Origin: Paulinella micropora
Taxonomy: Eukaryota > Cercozoa > Imbricatea > Euglyphida > Paulinellidae
DNA length: 64,000 nucleotides
Direction of reading: 5' to 3'
NCBI GenBank assembly: GCA_019918135.1
Contig: WBZZ01002425.1
Span: forward strand, 1 to 64,000
Shown here: one piece after another, positions 24,246 through 35,143 of the stretch
Numbering within the stretch: position 1 is the first letter of the stretch
Layout of the letters: the number at the start of each line of letters is the position of its first letter
Translations under genes and position numbers: made by a program
The notes under the pieces: model-generated
Database searches by the model: none
What the model was told of the DNA's origin: nothing
The model's input: only the letters and a program-made list of their open reading frames with translations

Positions 24246-24973
24246 AAAGAGAGAGAAAGAGAGAGAGAGAAGGCCTCCTTTTTTAAAACATAAGTTTCTG
24301 TGAAGAAAAGCTGCGCTGCTTCGAGACGCTCCCGGAGGCTCTCTCGCTGAGTGAGAGGCAGCCCTTCCGTTGCTAAAAGTGCCTTGTCCAGTATGTGAAG
24401 AGTGTGAGGGGGGGGGGGCGCGCGCTGCCCCTGTGTAATCGCCACGGCAAACATGATTAGCTGTTCCCTGATTTCTACTAAACAGCGTGCGTTTCTTTTG
24501 TCTGTATAACTCTTTATCAGTCCCAATACGATTTCGCGACGCCCTGGCTCGTTGCTTACCTTATCCAGTAACTCATTACATTCCGTAAACAACAGCTGCA
24601 CAGCGCCTTGGATCCCGCTGAGGCGCGGCGGGGGTGGGGGGTGGAGCGTCGAGGCCGGAGCCGGCGCGATGGGCCCCGGCAAGGGCTCGCTGGTGTCTTG
24701 CAATGATACCGGCGCTGCTGTTTTTGTCGTTGTCGTTGTCGCCTCCGCCGCCGTAGCTATTGCTGTTGTTGCGGCGGTTATGATAGCCCCGGTTTGTACA
24801 GGATTATGGAGCTTTGCACTCGCCTCGACAGCCCCCCCGTTCACCCGTGTTGGTGAGTCTAAGCTTACAGAACGTTTATTAGAGCGTCGTTGTCTCTTGC
24901 GAGGGGGCGGAGATACCACTGTTTCCGTAGGGGCTTCTTCAGAGGGAATGTAAGGCTTGGCCGTTTCGCTCAT
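24246..24973 (-). CDS. Unknown protein with nuclear localisation-like basic cluster
   Basis: Start chosen at ATG 24973 (MSETAKPYIPSEEAP), because upstream codons translate poly-C sequence. About residues 25-40 hold PPPRKRQRRSNKRS, a strong basic cluster typical of nuclear import signals. An Ala/Thr-rich linker (65-120) follows, then a helical region with FTECNELLDKV, REIVLGLIKSYTDKRNARCL and EIREQLIMFAVAI, and an amphipathic end (LTQRESLRERLEAAQLFF). The C-terminus runs into a CT microsatellite (SLSLSLS) and stops at 24239, so the true end may have been overwritten. No family recognised. Confidence 0.6.
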
Positions 24974-25279
24974 CCTCTCGTAGTTAACTAGCGAGAGAAT
25001 GTAATGAAACTGTCTCCTCCCCCCCCCCCCCACCCCACTCTCCCCACTTTTATCTTCCCTGCCCTATCTCTTTTTTTGTCCCCCTTCCTCCCCCCCCCCC
25101 CCCCCTCCCGTCTTGGTGTGTGTACGTAGATGGGGCGGGAGAGGGGGGAAGGGAGGGGGGAAGGGAGGTGGGCGGGAGAGGGGGGGGGGGGAGGGGGGGG
25201 GAGAAAGGGGGAAAGGGTTAGCAAACTCTTCCAGAGGAAAAGAGAAAGCACAAAGACAGGAAGAAGGCACTGAAACATT
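24974..25279. repeat. Poly-C/poly-G intergenic tracts
   Basis: Alternating long C and G runs (for example 25017-25031, 25094-25106, 25181-25202) between divergent genes. Possibly the shared promoter region of 24246-24973 and 25280-27183, but no motif can be assigned. Confidence 0.6.
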
Positions 25280-27183
25280 ATGAAAACCAGGAAAAGAAGG
25301 TTTGGCGGGCTCGTCGATGAGAAAAAGCCCTGCTCAGAAATAAGAAACAATTTGGCCGCGGATGCGCTGTGCGCTTGGCGCTGGTACAGCGAGCGCCCCC
25401 ACGCTCACGTTCGCGAAGTAGAGCAGCTTATGTCCCCCCAAGCCTGGCTACAGGCAGCCACTCGTGATGACTGGCTAGAATGGCCCTTGGTCAAGAGCTG
25501 CTGCGAGCTAGTACCCGCTCAATCCGGTCTGGACAAATGAGCTGAGATTTAGACCCCCGAGCGCCATACCCCACGGCTTTAGCAAGGCTGGGGGCTCTTG
25601 AGGTACCGCCGGGTGGTGTGTGCCCCTTGCGTGCCCTGGACGCCGCCCTGGGGTGCGCCATAACCCAAAGCCTCGCCGTTCCGGGGGCGGTAGCCGCCGT
25701 TGACTTATCGGGCTATCCTGGAGAATGGCTATTAGCGCTAAGCTCCTTTCGTACACAGGGTCTTTTGGTGATTAGCCCGGGCTGGTATAGACAGCCAGGA
25801 CAAAGCGGCGGGGGCTGCTGCGCGCCTGGTCTAGAGGACCTGGTTGCCAGTCAGTTGTCGTGGATCTGAGCTCGGTGCTGCTAGACTCACCGCAACCACA
25901 CAGCGCATCCGAAGTGTTAGACCAACGCAGGCTTATCTGCAGACTTGTCTTGGGAGACGGGGTTGCCAAAACAAGAGCCCACACCGACGATTCGGAAAAG
26001 GAGAGCAGGTCCTTGCCTCTACTCGCTGCGCAGCTCGCCCAAGGTATTCTTCTACTGCTAAGAGGCACTAACCGCCGCCCCTTCGCTTGGGCGAGGCAAG
26101 ACTATGAAGGAGGAGGAGAGGAACTGCTGGTGTGTAGGTTCTGGGGAGGCCGTGTACTAGCTACTCAGCTGGTGCTGTCTTTGGCGGTGTGCTGCTTCGA
26201 AGAGTGGTGCGTAGTAAAGCCTTGCCACAGCCCGGCCCATGAGCCTGATGCGTATTTGGCACTGCGCAGCCTCCGCCGCGTTCCTGCAGCTGAGGGAGCA
26301 GAATCCGTGTTGTCAGGCGCCGTGCGACTGTTACAGGAAATTGGGTTAAAGTCGCACGGCCCGGGAGCGGAGCTTTTCCTTGAAGAAAAAGCCCGCACAA
26401 TGCTGAGGGTTTTCGGCACGGACCAGGCGTGGAGGTTCAGGGATCGTTTTGCGCAATCCGTCTGCGCTGTTCTTCGTCTGCAGCACTACTGTCTGCTCAG
26501 GCGCAACAAGAAGCAAGCAGGCGTGCAGCTAGGAGCCTTGATGTCTTGCGTGCTGATTTGTAGCGGACCTTACGTGCCCGCCAAGCCGCGGACTTGGCAG
26601 GTCGGGCGCTCCGCCGAGCTGTGGTACAGCAAACACGCGCCGGGGAGCCTACCCGCGCTCTGTTTCGGCGGCGAAAACGATAAAATACTGCGTGACCCCG
26701 TCGTGTTGCTGGGAATGACACCGCAAGTCTGGCGCCGCCTCTGCGGTGTAGCAGAAGACGGCCAGGAAGACCATGCTTTGTCAAGCCAGAGCCTGTCGGG
26801 CTGGCTTAAGCTGAGGAATCAAGTCGGGAGGGCTCTGTTGTGGGGTGCAGGGCACGGCTCTTTTTTACTACCGTGTGATCGTCTCCCTGCCATAGCTCCT
26901 TGGGAAACTCCGCCCTCTCTGTTGAAACAGGAAGCCCTGGCTAAGTTTTTAGTTGCCAAGGCCCTGGCAGGGCCCGCTTGGAAAGGCACTGTACCAGGTT
27001 TCAGCGCCAATACACGACCTTACCTTGCCCGTAGGAGCTCTGGTTTTGGTTGAGGGGTGTCCCCGATCAAAAGTGTTCTTAGTGGCAGATCTAGTTCATT
27101 GGCCTTCTCATGCGCGCATCGCAGCCACCGCTAATCTTCTCGAGCGCCTGAGATTCCTGGCAGACATAGTGTTTCCCACCTAA
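25280..27183 (+). pseudogene. Unknown ~600-residue host protein, frame broken in about four places
   Basis: Protein-like sequence runs through the region in changing frames: 25280-25540 (MKTRKRRFGG, ALCAWRWYSE), 25541-25594, 25594-25810 (CPLRALDAALGCAI, VDLSGYPGEWLLAL), 25815-27000 (long open part with LLLLRGTNRRPFAWARQDYE and VLLGMTPQVWRRLCGV) and 27000-27183 (VGALVLVEGCPRSKVFLVAD), ending TAA. Two of the breaks sit at runs of five G (25590-25594, 25810-25814), another at an AAA. It is rich in Leu, Ala and Trp, without signal peptide or clear membrane helix. The breaks may be assembly indels, so the gene could be intact in the organism. No family recognised. Confidence 0.55.
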
Positions 27184-27530
27184 GCGCAACCCGGTAGCTA
27201 TGTCTGCCTTCTCCACTCCCCCTGTCGTCGTCCCCCTGCCCTTCCTCCTCCTCCCTCCCCCCCTCCTCCCCCTCCCTCCCTTTCTCTTCCCCTGTGTAAA
27301 CGGTGACCATAGGGAGGGGGGGGGGAGGAGATAGGGAGAAAAGAGAAAGAGTACCGAAATGTATCCAAGACTTAGAGTTTGCTTCTTTTCTTGTTATTGT
27401 TTTAAAATTTAAAAAAGAGGCGGGGGGGGGAAAGAAAGAGAAGGGCAGAGTAAAAAGACATGAACAGTTTAATAAGTCATTTTGAGTACTTGTGGAAAGT
27501 TGGCAAGGGGTGGGCTAAAAGTGGCTAGAA
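27184..27530. other. Low-complexity intergenic region
   Basis: C/T-rich then G/A-rich runs with short AT-rich stretches. No gene, RNA or repeat of interest seen. Confidence 0.5.
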
Positions 27531-27533
27531 AAG

Positions 27534-28611
27534 GTGGTCTACGGCATTCTGTGGAACCCATTTTCGCTGTCGCTCCACCGGCTGGCCACGATCGCGGTGC
27601 ATACAGCAGTGTTGTCGTGGCTCAGTCTGCGGGGCATTATAACGCTACCTATTATTGACCCAAACGTGCCTACCGGGATTTTAACGGCCGTGACCTTTTA
27701 CAAGTTCGGTTTATGCGGGGGCACAGTCCCGGCGGGTAGCAAACATACGCGAGTTCAAGCATTTTTTGCACATCGTGCGTAGCGTGAGCCTGTCATTTGC
27801 GCGAGAACTCTGTTTGATTACGACTGACAACAACAACAACAACGCTAGGCGGGTCGCCTCGAGGGGATCTACCACTCAGTCATGTTCAAAAAACGAGTGC
27901 ACACAAGCTATTGTCCAATGCAGCAACACGCTGCTGGGACTGCTTATCGACAGCCAGCTTGCGACCATGCGCAAAGAAGCTATGCCGGGCCTCTTGAAGA
28001 AATTACGTTCTACAATAAACACAAACAGTTGCAACTGTGTCCGAGATGTCTGGTCCCACATCATTGTAAATACAAACTCCAGCCCAAGCCAAAGCGTCAG
28101 CGGCAATTCGTCAGTGTTTTCTGAACAGAAGCACGAGCGGCAAATCGCGCTTGACAGCGACAAGCCCGCCCTCATCATGTCGGCCTTGTACTTGTGTATG
28201 ACCAAGCTGGAGCCCCTCACACCCGAAGGGGCACGCTGGCGGCTGGGATCTATACTCAACGAGTTGGAGGCCGCGCGCCGGCGTGTGAGCGTGCATTCTA
28301 CGGGCGAGATATCCCGTGTCGTGAGCGTGTTTGCGTATACCTCTGTGTGGGCCTGGACAGTCTACCTGCCGGTGGCCCTAATCCCTAGCTCGCATGAGTA
28401 CTCAGCCGTAATCACTACTTGCTTGTCTGCTGTTTTTATCTGGGCCATTACGGACTCAGCGGGCGAAATCAACAACATCTATTGCTGCCGCTCGGAACAT
28501 AATTCAGTGAGCGACTACTATGCCGATATAGACGCGGGCGCAACCAAAGGCTTATTGGGGTTCAAGCAGAGCACATCACTACTTGATTTAATAAAAAATC
28601 TGCAAAATTGA
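27534..28611 (+). pseudogene. Possible bestrophin/VCCN-like membrane channel, one frame break
   Basis: The first frame has two hydrophobic segments (ATIAVHTAVLSWLSL and GILTAVTFYKFGL). At a G5 run (27717-27721) the frame changes and continues as SRRVANIREFKHFLHIVRSV. The spacing F-x5-Y-A-x5-R-R across the junction resembles the F..N..Y.RW..AR box of bestrophins. Later YLPVALIPSS, a membrane span, and DSAGEINNIY sit where bestrophins have LPFAL and IG.EIE.PF. The match is by eye and weak in the middle (an NNNNN and Ser-rich insert). Stop TGA at 28609. If real, it would be an anion channel of an internal or plasma membrane. Confidence 0.35.
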
Positions 28612-29040
28612 ATATCATATAATGTAATAACATTTCATTTTAGTTAATAAATGTCTACTACTTGAATTCGATATTATAAATTTATTTACCTAAAAAAAAT
28701 ATAGTAACTATTGTAAGAAATTATTAATATTAGTACTGGAAATAATATCGCGCTATGAATAGTATTATAATGTAATTTTTAGTATTACAGGTGATACAAC
28801 TATTAATATTTGTGTTGTATAACTCAAACAGTACAATTGAATGATTTAATAAGGTCACAGTGGAAGAGCAAGTATTGGCCGCAAGGGATAAATGCGCAGT
28901 AATTGCGTTGGGCGGGCTTTTGTCTTGGAGTCAAAATACTAAAAAGTAAGTAAAGTTAGTGTTGGTGATTTTGTGACAGGGAACAGGTTGTACTCCTCCA
29001 AGGTCACAGCGGCAGTGCAAGTATTAGTGTTTAAGTGTAT
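28612..29040. other. AT-rich 3' flank and satellite leader
   Basis: 28612-28850 is very AT-rich and looks like untranslated sequence. 28857-29035 resembles the leaders at 85-190 and 29263-29380 (AATGCGCAGTAATTGCGTT and GACAGGGAACAGGTT), so it is an outlying unit of the satellite region. Confidence 0.6.
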
Positions 29041-29044
29041 GAAA

Positions 29045-29235
29045 TTGCCCATTGGCAATGTTGATTGCCAATTGGCACGTTTTTAGTTACCAATTGGCAA
29101 CGTTTTTTAGTTACCAATTGGCAACGTTTTTTAGTTACCAATTGGCAACGTTTTTTTTCTTGTTCACAATATTTCCGTATTTGCGTAACAAAATTACCAA
29201 TTGTCAACGCGCTGTTACCAATTGGTAACGTTATG
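29045..29235. repeat. Short tandem repeat with palindromic CCAATTGG core
   Basis: About four 24-bp units (GTTACCAATTGGCAACG plus a T run), then two more diverged CCAATTG units at 29212-29230. The core CCAATTGG is a perfect palindrome. Only the last two diverged units occur in the left segment (15-50). Confidence 0.85.
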
Positions 29236-30877
29236 TCCATGCACTTAGATATTAGCAGCAAGTGATAAATGCGCAGTAATTGCGTTAGGCTTTTGTCCTG
29301 GACGCAGAAATGCCAAAAAGTGAGTAAAGTTGGTGTTGGTAATTTTTTTGACAGGGAACAGGTTCTATTCTTCCAAGGTCACAGCGGTAATGTTTTGACT
29401 GGGAACAGGCAGCCGACCTCGAACTAAGCGCCGACCTCGACCTAAGTCAGGAAATGTCGTCGTGGGTGTTACGTGTGGTGGGAAGTGTGGGGAAGAAATC
29501 GTAGCGAAAGTTTGGGGCAGGAGGGAGTAAGTCTGGGCGAACTGCGCTGTAAACAGTGTCCAGCCGACCGCGACCTAAGCGCAGACCTCGACCTAAGTTC
29601 TGAAATGTCGTGGTGGGTGTTACGTGTGGTGGGAAGTGTGGTGAAGAAGTCTTGGTGAAAGTTTGGAGTGGGAGGGAGCAAGTCTGGGCGAGCTGTACTG
29701 GAAACAGGTCCAGCCGACCGCGACCTAAGGGCCGACCTCGACCTAAGGCAGGAAATGTCGTCGTGGGTGTTACATTTGGTGGGAAGTGTGGGGAAGAAGT
29801 CGTGGTGAAAGTTTGTGGCTGGAGGTACTAAGTCTGGGCGAACTGCGCTGTAAACAGTGTCCAGCCGATCTCGACCTAAAGGCCGACCTCGACCCAAGTC
29901 AGGAAACTTCGTCGCGGGTGTTACGTGTGGTGGGAAGTGTGGGGAAGAAGTCGTGGTGAAAGTTTGGGGCGGGAGGGAGCAAGTCTGGGCAAGCTGTACT
30001 GGAAACAGTGTGCATCCGACCTCGACCTAAGCGCCTACCTCGACCTAAGTTGTGAAATTTCGTGGTGGGTGTTACGTGTGGTGGGAAGTGTGGGGAAGAA
30101 GTAGTGGTGAAAGTTTGGAGTGGGAGGGAGCAAGTCTGGGTAAGGTGCACGGGAAGCAGGGCGCAGGCGACCTCAACCTAAGCGCCGACCGCGACATAAG
30201 TCAGGAAACTTCGTCGTGGGTGTTACGTGTGGTGGGAAGTGTGGGGAAGAAGTCGTGGTGAAAGTTTGGGGCGGGAGGGAGTAAGTCTGGGCGAGCTGTA
30301 CTGGAAACAGGGTGCAGCCGACCTCGACCTAACAGCCGACCTCGACCTAAGTCAGGAAATGTCGTGGTGGGTGTTACGTGTGGTGCGAAGTGTGGGGAAG
30401 AAGTAGTGGTCAAAGTTTGGAGCGGGAGGGAGTAAGTCTGGGCGAACTGCCCTGGAAACAGGGTGCAGCCGACCTCGACCAAAGGGCCCACCTCGACCTA
30501 AGGTGAATCCGACCTGGAATCCGACCTCGACCTGAACGAAGAAATGCCAGAAAGTGTGTAAAGTTGGTGTTTGTAATTTTTTGACAGGGATGAGACTCTA
30601 CTCCTCCAAGGCCACCGTCGCAGTGCAAGTATTGGGCCCAAAGTTGTAAATGGCCAGTAATTGCGTTAGGCTTTTGTCCTGAAGGAGGAAATGCCGAAAT
30701 TTGGCATAGTTTCTGTTTCAGGGATATGTGTGGAATAGGAGGTTTGGGTGTAACAAAGATGACATTGTAGCTTGTTCTGGGGGCCGCAGACGGATGCTAT
30801 AAGTCAGGGAGTGCAGTAGTACGAGTCCTGTGGAAAAGTTGAAGTCCACATGCGGAATGTGTCCTAGGTGAAATTTT

Positions 30878-30918
<41 letters not shown>

Positions 30919-31430
30919 ATTTCTCCATGGAGGACTTTGAGGTGTAACTTCCCCCCAAAGGATTTTTCCAAACGCGAGTATTTGCTTCAAAAAAAGAAAA
31001 AATGTATTTTGGCGAATTCGGGAAAGTTCACCCCTGGCGAATTCGGGACACCTCGCGAATTCGGGACAGTACACAGCCCGCTTCCAGCGGGCTGGAAGAG
31101 AGAGAGAGAGAGAGAGAGAGACAACGGGGGGGAGCACCCCCCCCCCCCCACACACACACACACCCACACACACACACACACACACAATTGCTTGTGAAAC
31201 TAAGAGCAGGAGCACAAACTGCCGGGGGCGAAAGCGGTGTCGTGGTGGTGGTGGTGGTGGGGGGGGGGGGGGGGGGCAGCGATTGAACCCCGTGTTACCG
31301 GTCATATCTATCGGTTATATATTCAATTGTGTATATATTTCCAGTACTGATCAGTCCGGTCCTACCTCATTTACTATTGAGCATCAGGACACTAATCAGT
31401 ATGATCCGGTTATTATTAATAGGAACTAGA
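29180..31430. repeat. Right copy of the duplicated satellite/LTR segment
   Basis: Matches window position 1 onward to 1947. It includes the 150-bp array (seven units), the microsatellite cluster (T36 at 30881-30916) and the first part of the element A 5' LTR at 31293. Confidence 0.9.
29451..30508. repeat. Tandem satellite, seven units of ~150 bp
   Basis: Units begin near 29451, 29602, 29752, 29903, 30054, 30204 and 30355 (149-151 bp apart). Same consensus as 272-1018. The first four here correspond closely to the first four there, so the copy number changed by gain or loss in the right-hand part of the array. Confidence 0.9.
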
Positions 31431-31589
31431 TTCAGAAACCAGTGCTCGTGCCATTGCACTGCGCACTTCGTTACCAGTTCAGTTTCCTCAGTAAAGACGA
31501 TCTACGAAGTACTTCGTTGAACCTCTGCGTAAACCCAGAACTAGAGTAATTTACTCAATCACCTGAATAATCAATATTGACCGGTTATA
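31293..31589 (+). repeat. Element A 5' LTR
   Basis: 297 bp, TGTTACCGG..CGGTTATA, directly followed by the primer-binding site. The partner LTR is at 38852. Begins within the duplicated segment, so its first ~138 bp also occur at 1810-1947. Confidence 0.93.
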
Positions 31590-31600
31590 GGTCATGAGCC
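31590..31600 (+). promoter_or_regulatory. Element A primer-binding site overlapping the Gag start codon
   Basis: GGTCATGAGCC follows the LTR with no gap. It matches, with one difference, the complement of the initiator-tRNA anticodon arm (GGTTATGAGCC as in yeast), not the usual tRNA 3' end (TGGTATCAGAGC). The ATG in it is the Gag start (31594). Confidence 0.6.
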
Positions 31601-33593
31601 AGCAAAATGTGAAGTACCGACTAAAGGTCCCACTACTTCCAAAGAAACCTGACATTCACCCATTCGACGCATGGAAGGAGGATTTCCTACTCTTCCTGGC
31701 GAGCGTAAACCCTAAGCACCTACTGATACTCAACGACCCTGCTTCACCAGTGTCTACGCAAGAGATTCGGGCGATGTACGCTGACGAGATCAAAAAGGCG
31801 AGGGCGGCGACAGCCACATCTACGACTAGTACCGCGTCAACTACGACGACTCAAACCATCTCAAGTCAAAAGGCCACTACTTCCGGAAAGTCGAGTCAAA
31901 AGGCTACTGCCTCCGGGAAGGCACCACCACAACTCGCAGCTGGCGACAGTGAGGACGATGACGACCCAGACGACTCCAAAAGCGGCGGGCTGCAACCAGC
32001 GCACTCGTCCACGTCAAGGTCGGCAACCCTGATGCCCTCGAGGCAATCTGGATTGACATCCTGCTCCCGCCTGCAACGAGATTGCAAGCCAACATACAGA
32101 TCAGAGCATCTTGACCGAAGCGATACCACATGGACACCCTGCAGCACTGACCATCGCCCGGGCCGGCAACGATCCTGCGGACAAGTGGGCAGCGCTGAGT
32201 GACCGCTACGGAAACAAGGGACAGATTGCTACTGCCAAGTTGCTATTCGATCTGTTTCAGGGAACGATCACCTCCAGCGACGATCTACCTACGTTCATCG
32301 ACAGGACACATGTACGGTTCGAACAGCTCGCGGCAAGGAATATTATCTTACCCGATATTATGAAGACAATCTTCACCCTGCACAAGCTCCATGCGTCACA
32401 CCACGACTACCTAAAGACAGTAGGCACTACACTGTACTGGTCGAAGTCGAATCACGAGAAACCTACCTTTGACGAGTTTTCCCGACTGATACTACAACAG
32501 CACCACGCGCAAGGCTTCGGACCCAGCAACGAATACCAGACCCCTGTCATCGCCAACTATGCAAGCGAGCAGAAGAATGGAGGCAACCGAAGTCGAGGGG
32601 GAGCTAACCGCGGGACCGCTAACGGCGGAGCAACAAAGAAATGTCACAACTGCTCCCGCACCAACCATGTCGCTGGAGACTGCCGAGCTACCTGCACGCG
32701 CAAAGGCTGTGAAGGTAAGCCGACTCATTCGGGAGCAGAGTGCCCGTTACCTCGACGATCCCAAAAGTCGACCAAGTCAACGACGCGTGCCACACCTCGT
32801 CGCTGGACCTCACTTGAGATACCCGCCCAACCAACCATCGAACCCCCCAAACCCAGCGGACCCACCGAACCCAGCGGGCCCACCGAACCCAACGAACCCG
32901 GAGGAGTACGTGTGGCAAACACCGGATGTCAGGGAGTTCATGCAACTACTTGAAGACAAGCGCAGGGGAGAGGAAACAACCCAACGCAACATCGAGGGGG
33001 AGAGGAACGTACCGATCATGATCAACCCGCCCACCAACGACATCCCCTACCTGAGGAACCTCTACCTGCGATGTGCAGCCAACGTATGGAACCGCTTCCC
33101 TCACCCATGGCTCAAGGCAGACGGCCGTGCACCAGCCATGTACGACATGCATGGGACTGACCCTGTGCCGATGCACCCGAACCTTCATCACCCAGACAAA
33201 CGACCAAACATACCGTGGGAATCATTGAGCCGATCACAACAGATAGATGAAAATGATTACCAGCGAGCATTGTCCCACTGGCACAATCTCCAGAGCGTTA
33301 ACAGCGACAACCTAACGATTTGCGGTTTCCCACCACCGCCCGTTCATTGGCCACCACCATGGAGACCGAAGGAAGCTAGCTACGCGTACCCCATGCCACG
33401 ACCGACGCCATGGTTCATCTCTACGAGGATGGCAGCAGGCCGTCCGGAACACCACATCATCCAACACCACCCTAGTCTACCACCTAGGAGGGAGAAGCGA
33501 CTTCGCCGAGACGACGGCAGGACCACACCATCGCACAGCAGCAGTGCTACGACATCGCCACCACGCATCAGCTTAGTCAGACGAGGACGTTGA
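31594..33593 (+). pseudogene. gag: Element A Gag (UBN2-like, CCHC knuckle, Pro-rich tail)
   Basis: Starts MSQQNVKYRLKVPLLPKKPD with a Gag-like FDAWKEDFLLFL segment and a Thr/Ser/Lys linker. The frame changes near 32110 into a UBN2-type region (DKWAALSDRYGNKGQIATAK, TFIDRTHVRFEQLA). The CCHC zinc knuckle CHNCSRTNHVAGDC lies near 32640, with a second Cys-rich CTRKGCEG. After another frame change (about 32800) an NPP/NPT-rich and Trp-rich region (PPPPVHWPPPWRPKE) runs to 33593. Role: capsid and RNA packaging of the element. The two frame changes make this copy non-functional unless they are sequencing indels. Confidence 0.8.
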
Positions 33594-33814
33594 CGCGGAG
33601 AAGCCGCATCATCGTCAACGATATCACCTACAAGAACGAGGACGACGGTGTCGACTGCAACCACATCGACAACTACGTTACCGACAAGCACATCCTCATC
33701 ATGGGATTATGCAACGGCCAACGACGTGTACGACGCAGCTGTGGCACGGATCCGGACGTCTACGACACAAAGCTGTGACGACTCTGCACCCTGGTCGCGC
33801 CACAACGATACTGG

Positions 33815-34864
33815 ATGCCGACACCTGCGATCGACGACGGATCAATTGCGGGCAATGAGGATACGAGTTACCAAGTGAAAAACGTTTTCCGGCGATCAGG
33901 TGACCGCAATAGCCCACCACAACCGGAGACAGCACCTGCGGAAACTGCGGATTATACAACCCCACCGACGAATGGATCGACGACGACTGGACCTGACATG
34001 GCAGCAGCGACGCCCACACCCAGGGCAAGCCAGCCCGTCACCGAAGGCAAGACCGAAGCTACCCCGCCGACACCGACACTAGAGACGGCTGCGAAGTCCT
34101 ACAGCACCATCGACGTTCATGAGTGTTTCAGATGCCCTACAATCGAAGAGGTTGACCTGCTACAGAGGACCTACAATTTCACGATCGGGGAGAAAGAATG
34201 GAAAAAGAGCTTCAAGAAGGGCTGCATCAAGTGCATACCTATCCGCAAGAAGGAGAAAGGACGAGTGAGACCTGACTGCGAGTTTTGCAATCGACCACTG
34301 GACCTGATTCGACGCTGCACCAGATGCTACACCGCTTCGTACTGCAACTCAACATGTCAAGGCAACGACTGGAAGAGCCACAAGGACTACTGCAAACATG
34401 CCAGCAAACCAGAGAACAAAGCAGCACTCACCAGATACAATCAACGGGCACAATCTTTCGACACGCTGGGTATGGACCTTGCAGACAAAGCTGTGACCGA
34501 CCTTGGATATCAGCGACTGGAGCGATACGAGCTCGGAAAGGGAGCTATCCTACTGAACTGGGATCAACCTCAACAACTACCACCGGGCATACTCAACCTG
34601 ACCAGGACAGCATCGCTACTCGAGGACGACGACGACGCAGAAGCAAACATCAACGCGGACGGGGACGTGGACAACGAGGCTACGGACGATGTACATCAAG
34701 GGTATTATTACCAGGACATCATCAAGGAAGGGGACTATTACCCACAAGAACGGGGGGAGCCTCCATTGGCCACCTTTACTGCAAACCCCATAACGACACC
34801 CGGAACGTACACTGAAACGAGGGGGAGCGAAAAGCGCAACAGGCCGACACTGTACACATCGTAG
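33815..34864 (+). pseudogene. Element A Gag-Pol spacer carrying a MYND zinc finger
   Basis: A 349-codon frame with P/T-rich N-terminal half, then FRCPTIEEVDLLQRTYNF and a basic CIKCIPIRKKEKGRVRP. A MYND finger follows (34277-34393): CEFC, CTRC, YCNSTC, H and C with canonical spacing (C-x2-C-x8-C-x2-C-x4-YC-x3-C-x7-H-x3-C). An acidic DDDDAEANINADGDVD tail leads to the protease. It lies between CCHC Gag and protease, the same place as in element D. MYND domains usually bind proline-rich partners. The function in a retroelement is unknown. Confidence 0.8.
34277..34393 (+). other. MYND finger of element A
   Basis: Seven Cys and one His in MYND order. The aromatic YC and the Cys/His spacing match host-type MYND domains such as those at 53940-54600. 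Confidence 0.85.
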
Positions 34865-35097
34865 TGGACACGGACGACGAAGACAACATCACGTCATCGG
34901 GCGGTCATGCACTATCCACCGTCGCTCAACGACGTCCACCAGCACCAGACTTGCTTGACAGTGGGGCGAATCGCTACGTGTTTGGCAACACAACCGCAAC
35001 AATCACTGACAGGAAGGAAGCACGCATCACCTCTCTGAAGAATATATCCGGCCAACCGCGAAGAATTAAACAACAAGCCACTGTGCAACCACTGTGA
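34864..35097 (+). pseudogene. pol: Element A aspartic protease
   Basis: LLDSGANRYVFGNTT (about 34950-34995) is a copia retropepsin active-site motif (DSG). The frame is -1 relative to the MYND spacer, with an overlap near 34830-34862 around GGGGAGCGAAAAGCGC. This could be a frameshift site or an indel. It ends in a stop at 35095, before the GAG-pre-integrase region. Confidence 0.75.
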
Positions 35098-35143
35098 ATC
35101 GGCGGAACCGGACGGGCGTACTCGCCCACTATCGACGCTCTAA

